Shown piece by piece: positions 45,239 to 50,941 of a stretch of 50,941 nucleotides of DNA. The position numbers and the translations under genes were made by a program. The notes beneath the pieces were generated by a model, which was given only the letters and a program-made list of their open reading frames with translations, was not told the origin of the DNA and did not search any database. Location: NCBI GenBank assembly GCA_902488465.1, contig CABTWE010000005.1, positions 1 through 50,941 of the forward strand. The letters run 5' to 3'. The first letter of the stretch is position 1. Each line of letters opens with the position of its first letter. Source of the DNA: an uncultured Tissierellia bacterium (lineage in GTDB: Bacteria > Bacillota > Clostridia > Tissierellales > Peptoniphilaceae).

Positions 45239-45263
45239 ATACCCGTAAAAAAATAATTTAAAC
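45239..45263 (-). promoter_or_regulatory. Sigma-B-like promoter of ahpC
   Basis: On the minus strand GTTTAA (45258-45263), a 13-base spacer and GGGTAT (45239-45244). It shares the 13 bases TACGGGTATATAT with the dnaJ-clpB promoter. Confidence 0.6.
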
Positions 45264-45267
45264 AAAT

Positions 45268-46788
45268 CTATTTTTTGCCGAGAATAGTTCCAAAAATGCC
45301 CCTTACAAGTTCATTTCCTATTTTTCGACTTGCTGTTCCAATCATAGAGTTTATAACTCTACCGCCAAACTTTTCAAGCTCGCTTCTATTCTTTTTCCTC
45401 TCTCTTTCAAGTCGCTCTTCTTCTTTTCTCATTCTTTCCGCTTCTTTTTGTGAGAGTTCTTCTTCTTTTATTTTAGCTTTTTCCTGTTCAAGTTGTTCCT
45501 TTTCAGCATCTATTCTCTTCTTATCTTCGAGAAGTACCTCGTATGCAGACTCTCTATCAATAACATCCTTATACTTGGACATCAAAATCGAAGAATTCGA
45601 AAAAGCCTTTATATCCTCTTCACTCATCGTTCCAAACGAACTCATAGGTGGCATAATAAGAGCCTTTTCCGTCACTTGAGGAAGGCCCTTTTCATCGAGA
45701 CATGAAACAAGCGCCTCTCCACTCTTCATATTTGTGAGGGCAGATTCTATATCAAGATTCGGATTTTCTCTAAAATTCATCGCTGTATCCTTTATCATCT
45801 TTCTATCTTTCGGGGTGAATGCCCTCAATGCGTGTTGAATTTTATTTCCAAGTTGAGAAAGCACGTCCTCCGGTATATCCCCAGGACTTTGAGTAACGAA
45901 AAACACGCCCACTCCTTTTGAGCGAATAAGTTTAATGACTTGAAGAAGTTTATCTTTTAAGACTTTACTTCCTTGACTGAAAATAAGATGTGCTTCATCA
46001 AAGAAAAATAGCATCTTAGGAATTTCCAAATCTCCAACTTCCGGAAGAATTTCATAAATCTCCGACAAAAACCAAAGAAGAAATGTGGTATAAAGTTTTG
46101 GACGTTGGAATAGAACTTTTGAATTTAAAATATTTATGATTCCCTTTCCGTCAGGCGTTTTTTTAATCAAATCATTCACATCAAGAGCAGGTTCACCGAA
46201 AAACTTTTCAGCCCCTTCATTTTCCAAAACCAAAAGTGCTCTGTTGATCGCCCCGACAGATTGTGGAGAAATGTTTCCATATTCTGCACGAAGTTCATTG
46301 CTGTTTTCAGAGATATAATTTAAAACGGATTTAAGATCCTTGAAGTCCAAAATTAAAAGTCCTCTTTCATCGGCAACTTTAAATGCGATATTTAAAATTC
46401 CCGTTTGGACATCGTTAAGTTCTAGCAAATTCGATAGTAGAATCGGACCTAAATCAGAAACAGTTGCTCTTATCGGAACGCCTAAATCCTCCAAAATGTC
46501 CCATGATTGAACCGGAAAACTTTGAAACTTAAAATTATTATCACCTATAAAATTTAATCTCTCATTTATCTTTTCATTATCTTCTCCGGCAATATGTAAT
46601 CCGTACAAATCTCCCTTTACATCCGGAATAAAAACCGGAATCCCGAGCATAGACGCCCTTTCAGCAATAACTTTTAAAGTAGTAGTCTTTCCTGTTCCTG
46701 TCGCTCCCGCAATAAGTCCATGTCTGTTTAACATTTCTGATTTTATAAAAACTTGACTTTCGCCCTTTCCAATAAGTATATCTGTCAT
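45268..46788 (-). CDS. HerA-like/DUF853 family ATPase
   Basis: A 506-residue protein with Walker A GLIAGATGTGKTTT near residue 30 and Walker B MLFFFDEAHLIF near 270, followed by VTQSPGDIPEDVLSQLGNKIQHALRAFTPKD, the signature of DUF853/YjgR ATPases related to HerA DNA translocases. A Lys/Glu-rich coiled coil occupies about residues 410-470, and the end (RKIGNELVRGIFGTILGKK) is hydrophobic and basic. The cellular role of the family is not established. GGGGGTG precedes the start. Confidence 0.88.
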   Translation of the reverse strand: MTDILIGKGESQVFIKSEMLNRHGLIAGATGTGKTTTLKVIAERASMLGIPVFIPDVKGDLYGLHIAGEDNEKINERLNFIGDNNFKFQSFPVQSWDILEDLGVPIRATVSDLGPILLSNLLELNDVQTGILNIAFKVADERGLLILDFKDLKSVLNYISENSNELRAEYGNISPQSVGAINRALLVLENEGAEKFFGEPALDVNDLIKKTPDGKGIINILNSKVLFQRPKLYTTFLLWFLSEIYEILPEVGDLEIPKMLFFFDEAHLIFSQGSKVLKDKLLQVIKLIRSKGVGVFFVTQSPGDIPEDVLSQLGNKIQHALRAFTPKDRKMIKDTAMNFRENPNLDIESALTNMKSGEALVSCLDEKGLPQVTEKALIMPPMSSFGTMSEEDIKAFSNSSILMSKYKDVIDRESAYEVLLEDKKRIDAEKEQLEQEKAKIKEEELSQKEAERMRKEEERLERERKKNRSELEKFGGRVINSMIGTASRKIGNELVRGIFGTILGKK

Positions 46789-46805
46789 ATTAACACCCCC
46801 ATCTA

Positions 46806-46835
46806 ATTATATGTTTAAATTGATTTAAATGTCAA
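46806..46835 (-). promoter_or_regulatory. Promoter of the HerA-like gene
   Basis: On the minus strand, -35 TTGACA (46830-46835), an 18-base spacer and -10 TATAAT (46806-46811). The spacer is the inverted repeat TTTAAAT-TG-ATTTAAA (46814-46829). Confidence 0.8.
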
Positions 46836-46839
46836 GAGT

Positions 46840-46864
46840 GTTAATTATTCTTATAAATGGGTAT
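46840..46864 (+). promoter_or_regulatory. Possible sigma-B-like promoter of the LLM oxidoreductase
   Basis: GTTAAT (46840-46845), 13 bases, GGGTAT (46859-46864). The -10 is exact, the -35 matches GTTTAA at four of six positions. Confidence 0.4.
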
Positions 46865-46886
46865 ATCATAATAAAGAGGTGATTAT

Positions 46887-47876
46887 ATGACAAAAATATC
46901 GGTGCTTAACTTAGTGCCAAAATACAATGACGAAACCATGACTGATGCTTTTGAGAGAGCAGTCGCATTGGCACAATTTGCAGACAAGCACGATTTCCTA
47001 AGATACTGGGTAGCAGAACATCACAACAGTCCGGGAGTGCTCAGCTCCGCAACTGAAATTATTCTCGCACATATTGCCGATCATACAAATAGAATTAGAA
47101 TAGGAGCAGGTGGAGTAATGCTTCCAAACCACACAGTTTTTCAAGTTGCCGAAAAATACGGAACACTTGAAGCGCTATTCCCTGGGAGAATAGACTTGGG
47201 CGTTGGAAGAGCTCCGGGAACCGACATAGAAACAGCAAAACTTATTTATAGAAATACCTACCAATTAGAAAGTTTCCAAAAAGCAATAGTAGAACTTCTA
47301 GATTATTTCTCAAAAGATGCACGAGACTTCAAAGTTGCGCCGTACCCTGGTGTAGGCACAAATGTCCCTGTTACAATCTTAGGAAGCTCACTCGACTCGG
47401 CTACAGTTGCCGCAGAACTTGGACTTCCTTATTCATTCGCAGGTCACTTTGCTCCTCACACAGTTGAAGCAGCATTCAGACTATATAGAAAAAATTTCAA
47501 ACCAAGCAAATATCTTGACAAACCATACACGATGCTCGGACTTTCAGCAAATATCGCTGACAACAAAACCGATGCTGATGAACTCGAATTTCACGCAATA
47601 CAAGTATTCTTACAAATACTCGACGTAAAAAACAGGAAGGAATTCGAAAAAATTAATCCTGACGAAGCTCCTGAACTAACTTCGATGCAAAAGTTCGCAC
47701 TAAGAACAATGCGCGGACTTCACATTGGTGGCGATAAAGACGAAGCTTCGAGACAATGGAGAGAAATGAAGGAAATATACCAACCTGATGAACTCATCGC
47801 CGTTTGCTATATTCCTGAATATGATAAACTTGAAAAATCTTACGAAATGTTGGAAGACATAGTATTGAACGACTAA
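46887..47876 (+). CDS. LLM-class flavin-dependent oxidoreductase
   Basis: A 329-residue luciferase-like monooxygenase-family protein. It shows YWVAEHHNSPGVLSSATEI, IRIGAGGVMLPNHTVFQVAEKYGTLEALFPGRIDLGVGRAPGTD and TILGSSLDSATVAAELGLPYSFAGHF, which are the flavin-binding barrel motifs of this group. The substrate is unknown. AGAGGTG precedes the start. It sits among peroxide-defence genes. Confidence 0.92.
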   Translation: MTKISVLNLVPKYNDETMTDAFERAVALAQFADKHDFLRYWVAEHHNSPGVLSSATEIILAHIADHTNRIRIGAGGVMLPNHTVFQVAEKYGTLEALFPGRIDLGVGRAPGTDIETAKLIYRNTYQLESFQKAIVELLDYFSKDARDFKVAPYPGVGTNVPVTILGSSLDSATVAAELGLPYSFAGHFAPHTVEAAFRLYRKNFKPSKYLDKPYTMLGLSANIADNKTDADELEFHAIQVFLQILDVKNRKEFEKINPDEAPELTSMQKFALRTMRGLHIGGDKDEASRQWREMKEIYQPDELIAVCYIPEYDKLEKSYEMLEDIVLND

Positions 47877-47902
47877 AAAAGGCCCCTTATGGGGTCTTTT
47901 AA
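47877..47902. terminator. Bidirectional terminator
   Basis: Stem AAAAGGCCCC / GGGGTCTTTT with a four-base loop and one G-U pair, between the convergent LLM and GAF-domain genes. Confidence 0.85.
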
Positions 47903-48345
47903 AATACATTTGATTCTATTAAAAGTCTTACTATCTCTTCCAAATTTTCTTTGTCAAATTCATTAAAACGATTTAAACTATAGGAGTCCAAATCAAGTAC
48001 TCCTATTTTTTTGTCATTACATATTATTGGAACTACAATTTCAGACCTAGACATTGAATCGCACGCAATATGTCCCGGAAACTTTTCCACATCCGGAATC
48101 ACAAGAGTTCTTCCCTCTTTAAAAGCCGTTCCGCAAACACCGCTTCCAACTTTTATCCTGTTACATGCAGCCTTTCCCTGAAACGGTCCCAAAACAAGTT
48201 CTCCATCTCTTTCCAAATAAACTCCGGCCCAACTTACATCGGGAAGCTCCTTTATAAAAGCTATGGAGTTACACAAATTGGCAAGCTTGTCGCTCTCCTT
48301 ATGAAGTTGGAGCTTAATATTAAAAATAATTCTATCGTAATCCAT
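47899..48345 (-). CDS. Free methionine-(R)-sulfoxide reductase (GAF domain)
   Basis: A 148-residue single-GAF-domain enzyme that reduces free Met-R-SO. The family signature is intact: LGPFQGKAACNRIKVGSGVCG with Cys61 and Cys71, and FPGHIACDSMSRSEIVVPI with Cys95. The ATG at 48345 has GGGGTGG upstream; a TTG further up is in frame but less likely. It repairs oxidised methionine, which fits its place beside catalase. Confidence 0.93.
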   Translation of the reverse strand: MDYDRIIFNIKLQLHKESDKLANLCNSIAFIKELPDVSWAGVYLERDGELVLGPFQGKAACNRIKVGSGVCGTAFKEGRTLVIPDVEKFPGHIACDSMSRSEIVVPIICNDKKIGVLDLDSYSLNRFNEFDKENLEEIVRLLIESNVF

Positions 48346-48443
48346 ATTCCACCCCAATATATATTATAACTTATAAAAAGAAAAAATTGAAGTTTTTATA
48401 ATTAGAAAAAGACAAGACTGATAATTTTTTAATAAAAATTGTT

Positions 48444-48483
48444 TTATCACTTTGTTTGATTACAATTATAATATCATGGGTAT
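48444..48483 (+). promoter_or_regulatory. Catalase promoter region with PerR-like box
   Basis: A sigma-A type pair TTATCA (48444-48449) and TATAAT (48467-48472) with 17 bases between. TTACAATTATAATAT (48460-48474) matches the PerR box TTATAATNATTATAA at 11 of 14 defined positions. GGGTAT at 48478-48483 is the same element seen upstream of dnaJ-clpB and ahpC, here with GATTAC 14 bases upstream. Which is used cannot be decided by eye. Confidence 0.5.
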
Positions 48484-48536
48484 GAATAAATCAGATGCAA
48501 GCAAACTTGTATATTAGTAAATTAAAAGGAGGAAAT

Positions 48537-50270
48537 ATGAGTAAGGATTCAAAAAAAGACAAGAAAATGGAAAACCCTATGGACAAGAACGGTCTCGGCG
48601 AAGATCTTCCTTCAAGAAACGACACCGTCGAAAAACACAAAATGAGAAGAGCCTCCGGCGCTCCGGTTGACAACAACGAAGACTCGATGACAGCAGGAAA
48701 AAGAGGCCCTCTTTCAATTCAAGACCTCTGGCTTTTTGAGAAACATGCGCACTTCAACAGAGAGCTCATTCCGGAAAGAAGAATGCATGCCAAAGGTTGG
48801 GGAGCATTTGGAAAATTCACAGTCACGAAAGATATAACAAAATACACATGTGCAAAACTTTTCGAAAAAGTCGGAAACACATGTGAAGTATTTACAAGAT
48901 TCTCTCTTGTTGCAGGTGAATCAGGATACGCCGATGCCGACAGAGACATAAGAGGATTTGCTGTAAAATTCTATACCGAAGACGGAAATTGGGATCTTGT
49001 AGGAAACAACACTCCTGTATTTTTCTTTAGAGACCCGATGAAATTTATAGATTTGAACCACGTTGTAAAAAGAGATCCAAAAACGCATAGAAGAAATCCT
49101 ACTGCAAACTGGGACTTCTGGACCTCGCTTCCCGAAAGTCTCCTCCAAGTAACAATTACAATGAGCGATAGAGGAATTCCCTCCTCGTTTAGATATATGC
49201 ACGGCTTCGGATCGCACACTTACTCAATGTACAACAAGGATAAAAAGAGAGTTTGGGTAAAATATCATTGGAGAAGTGAACAAGGAATTCAAAACTATAC
49301 CGATCAGGAATCGGAAGTTGTTAACGGAAAAGAACCTGACTCAAACGGTAAAGACCTCTTTGAAGCAATCGAAAAGAAAATGTACCCGAAATGGAAACTC
49401 TACATTCAAGTTATGACCGAAGAACAAGCTGAAAAACATCCTGTAAATCCATTTGATATAACAAAAATGTGGCTTAAAGAAGACTATCCATTAATTGAAG
49501 TTGGTGAAATGGAACTAAATAGAAATCCTGACAACTATTTCCAAGATGTTGAACAAGCAGCATTCTCCCCTGGAAACATAATACCGGGACTTGGACTTTC
49601 CCCGGACAGACTGCTTCAAGCGAGAACATTCTTCTATATGGATGCGCAAAACTATCGTCTCGGAATAAATCATGACCAAATTCCTGTAAACAGCCCGAAA
49701 GGAGTAAAACATCCTCACGACTTCCACAGAGATGGACAAATGAGAGTTGATGGAAATAAAGGTGCTGAAATAAATTATGAACCTAACAGCTTCGGTGCAT
49801 GGGAAGACAGCCCTAAAACGGAGCTTCCGGCAGATAAAGGCGGCGACGTTAAACGCTACGACTATAGAGAAGATGACCACGACTACTTCACTCAACCTGG
49901 AATGCTTTTCAACAATATGACCGATGAACAAAAACTTGTGCTTTGCGAAAATACTGCACGCGCAATGAAGGATGCAACACTTCAAATAAAGCATCGTCAC
50001 ATCAGAAACACATACAAAGCTGACCCTGAATATGGAAAAGGCGTTGCAAAAGCTCTAGGCATCGACATAAAAGACGTCGACCTTGAAATGGAAGGCTCAG
50101 TTTCAAGAGAATCTTATGAACGTGACCGTATGAAAGATAAGGACAAAGATATCCCTACAAAACCAAGTATGCCGGAAAGCGCAAAAAATCTTCCGCCTGA
50201 AGGAAGAAACACAAACGTTGACGACCCTAAAAAACTTAGCGATTGGAAAACCGACCCACAATTGCTATAA
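48537..50270 (+). CDS. katA: Heme catalase, long form
   Basis: A 577-residue monofunctional catalase, longer than the usual 480-510. The distal His lies in FNRELIPERRMHAKG, followed by RDPMKFIDLNH, and the proximal heme-ligand Tyr is in ARTFFYMDAQNYRLG. The extra length is an N-terminal Lys/Asp-rich segment of about 50 residues and a charged, Pro-rich C-terminal tail of about 50. AAAGGAGG sets the start at 48537. A catalase is unusual for a strict anaerobe and points to exposure to oxygen, possibly through gene transfer. It follows the divergent free-Met sulfoxide reductase. Confidence 0.96.
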   Translation: MSKDSKKDKKMENPMDKNGLGEDLPSRNDTVEKHKMRRASGAPVDNNEDSMTAGKRGPLSIQDLWLFEKHAHFNRELIPERRMHAKGWGAFGKFTVTKDITKYTCAKLFEKVGNTCEVFTRFSLVAGESGYADADRDIRGFAVKFYTEDGNWDLVGNNTPVFFFRDPMKFIDLNHVVKRDPKTHRRNPTANWDFWTSLPESLLQVTITMSDRGIPSSFRYMHGFGSHTYSMYNKDKKRVWVKYHWRSEQGIQNYTDQESEVVNGKEPDSNGKDLFEAIEKKMYPKWKLYIQVMTEEQAEKHPVNPFDITKMWLKEDYPLIEVGEMELNRNPDNYFQDVEQAAFSPGNIIPGLGLSPDRLLQARTFFYMDAQNYRLGINHDQIPVNSPKGVKHPHDFHRDGQMRVDGNKGAEINYEPNSFGAWEDSPKTELPADKGGDVKRYDYREDDHDYFTQPGMLFNNMTDEQKLVLCENTARAMKDATLQIKHRHIRNTYKADPEYGKGVAKALGIDIKDVDLEMEGSVSRESYERDRMKDKDKDIPTKPSMPESAKNLPPEGRNTNVDDPKKLSDWKTDPQLL

Positions 50271-50290
50271 ATATATAAACCTCAAAGCTA

Positions 50291-50314
50291 AGCGGCGTAA
50301 AAGCGCCGCTTTTT
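50291..50314 (+). terminator. Catalase terminator
   Basis: Stem AGCGGCG / CGCCGCT with a six-base loop, then TTTT. Confidence 0.85.
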
Positions 50315-50445
50315 GATTGCTTTCGTTAAATTTAATGAAATTATTATTCATTTGCAAATACGAATTATCTAGTGAACGATTTTTCGTATGGGTTAATTTT
50401 TTAATATATAATGTTTTGCGTATAAGTGTAATTTTTTTACATAAA
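50315..50445. other. AT-rich spacer, nothing recognised
   Basis: No ORF, RNA or repeat was recognised between the catalase terminator and the hairpin at 50446-50481. Confidence 0.5.
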
Positions 50446-50481
50446 AATATCTATGGAGGGTTTTACTCCCCCATAGATATT
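50446..50481. terminator. Strong hairpin, possible terminator
   Basis: Perfect eleven-base stem AATATCTATGG / CCATAGATATT. On the minus strand it is followed by TTTTTATGTAAAAAAA, so it may stop minus-strand transcription coming from the tuf side. No gene directly upstream explains it. Confidence 0.5.
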
Positions 50482-50513
50482 ATATAGCCACACAAAAAAG
50501 ATGAGATATTTAT

Positions 50514-50560
50514 AACTCCTCTATATTTATTACTCCTCTATATTTATTACTCTATATATT
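50514..50560. repeat. Short tandem repeat
   Basis: About two and a half copies of a 17-base unit ATTACTCCTCTATATTT (the first with ATAACT) in an intergenic region. Confidence 0.7.
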
Positions 50561-50589
50561 TTTTTAATTTTTAGATAAAATTGATGAAT

Positions 50590-50716
50590 AACACGAAGTG
50601 CAGAATTTTTACTGCCCGAGGCGTACTGGCAAGTACGTCGAGGGTTGAAAAATTCGAACGAGTGTTAGTCGCAATTTTAGCAAAAATTTTAAGAGGGCGA
50701 GCGAAAGCGAACGCCC
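50590..50716. other. Structured element, candidate ncRNA or repeat
   Basis: An imperfect long hairpin (50590-50666) has nested matching blocks: AACAC/GTGTT, GAATTTTT/AAAAATTC, CCC/GGG and CGTACT/AGTACG around a GGCA loop. It is followed by GGGCG-A-GC-GAAA-GC-GAA-CGCCC (50695-50716), a GNRA-type tetraloop hairpin on plus. GC content is clearly higher than the surroundings. A 66-codon frame overlaps it without a ribosome-binding site. It could be an intergenic repeat family (MITE/REP-like) or a small RNA. Confidence 0.5.
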
Positions 50717-50752
50717 GATTAGTTAACCCTGTCGGCCATAGAAAAATACAAG

Positions 50753-50779
50753 AAAAGCAAGTACGAATGTACTTGCTTT
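50753..50779 (-). terminator. tuf terminator
   Basis: Hairpin GCAAGTAC / GTACTTGC (50757-50776), followed on the minus strand by TTTTCTTG, about ten bases after the tuf stop. Confidence 0.8.
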
Positions 50780-50788
50780 GATTGTTTA

Positions 50789-50941
50789 TTATTCAATAAT
50801 TTCGGTAACAACTCCAGCGCCAACTGTTCTTCCGCCTTCTCTGATAGCGAATTTAAGTCCTTTTTCTATAGCAATCGGTGTGATAAGTTCGATTGTGAAT
50901 CTTGCGTTATCTCCCGGCATTACCATTTCTACGCCTTCTTC
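50789..50941 (-). CDS. tuf: Elongation factor Tu, C-terminal end (partial)
   Basis: The last 50 codons of EF-Tu, which delivers aminoacyl-tRNA to the ribosome. Translation gives EMVMPGDNARFTIELITPIA, then LKFAIREGGRTVGAGVV and the final TEIIE, the universal C-terminus of domain 3. The gene runs off the right edge. Too short and incomplete to appear as an ordinary ORF. Confidence 0.97.
   Translation of the reverse strand, partial: EEGVEMVMPGDNARFTIELITPIAIEKGLKFAIREGGRTVGAGVVTEIIE

Noticed and set aside
48476..48517. Thirteen-codon ORF upstream of catalase as a leader peptide
   Set aside because: It has no ribosome-binding site and its start lies at the expected transcription start; no terminator follows it.
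50581..50781. 66-codon frame over the structured element near tuf
   Set aside because: No ribosome-binding site, and the arrangement of inverted blocks explains the sequence better than coding does.
1..50941. CRISPR array, prophage, transposase or toxin-antitoxin pair
   Set aside because: No regularly spaced repeats, integrase, transposase or recognisable toxin-antitoxin genes were found on either strand.

Overview
The window looks like a chromosome segment of a low-GC, anaerobic Gram-positive bacterium, most likely a Tissierellia/Peptoniphilaceae-type coccus. The genus cannot be fixed from the sequence. The grounds are the AT-rich composition, strong AGGAGG ribosome-binding sites, sigma-A promoters, Firmicutes-type gene sets (spoVG, dnaX-ybaB-recR, a CtsR operator, ykrK-like and YitT proteins), the oxygen-independent class III ribonucleotide reductase, and the 5' end of a 16S rRNA gene. 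The window is bounded by that 16S gene on the left (minus strand) and by the 3' end of tuf on the right (minus strand).

Layout. (1) 1-1,324: 16S 5' end with its promoter, then a LysR regulator. (2) 1,361-7,974: histidine degradation in two units. hutH-hutU is preceded by a promoter, a 13-codon leader peptide and an intrinsic terminator. ftcD-hutI is followed by an overlapping LuxR-type regulator with a degenerate receiver. Together they convert histidine to urocanate, imidazolonepropionate, formiminoglutamate, and then glutamate plus formimino-THF. (3) 8,004-18,679: housekeeping genes (murC, spoVG, tRNA-Ala, an M16C peptidase, recR, ybaB, dnaX, pncB, an isochorismatase-family hydrolase) and a small HesB-like gene with an in-frame TGA that is probably selenocysteine. 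(4) 18,679-24,700: dnaJ-type chaperone and clpB under a CtsR box and a sigma-B-like promoter, a secreted transglutaminase-like protein, and a long AT-rich gene-free stretch. (5) 24,716-29,414: folE-independent one-carbon gene fau with a CofE-like ligase, and nrdD-nrdG with an NrdR box. (6) 29,550-36,035: an ABC-2 exporter, a malic enzyme with an unusual N-terminal domain, a YitT membrane protein, a lipoprotein and a DUF4177 protein. (7) 36,178-43,741: rpoB-rpoC with their own promoter and a long leader, separated from the usual rplJ-rplL. (8) 43,786-50,270: an oxidative-stress neighbourhood (AhpC, HerA-like ATPase, luciferase-like flavin oxidoreductase, free methionine sulfoxide reductase, catalase). 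(9) 50,271-50,941: a structured repeat-like element and the tuf 3' end.

Nearly all genes run on the minus strand. The points most worth a second look are the hut leader-peptide attenuator, the UGA-containing HesB-like gene, the recurrence of GGGTAT promoter elements (two with exact GTTTAA-N13 partners) in front of stress genes, the malic enzyme fusion, and the structured element next to tuf.
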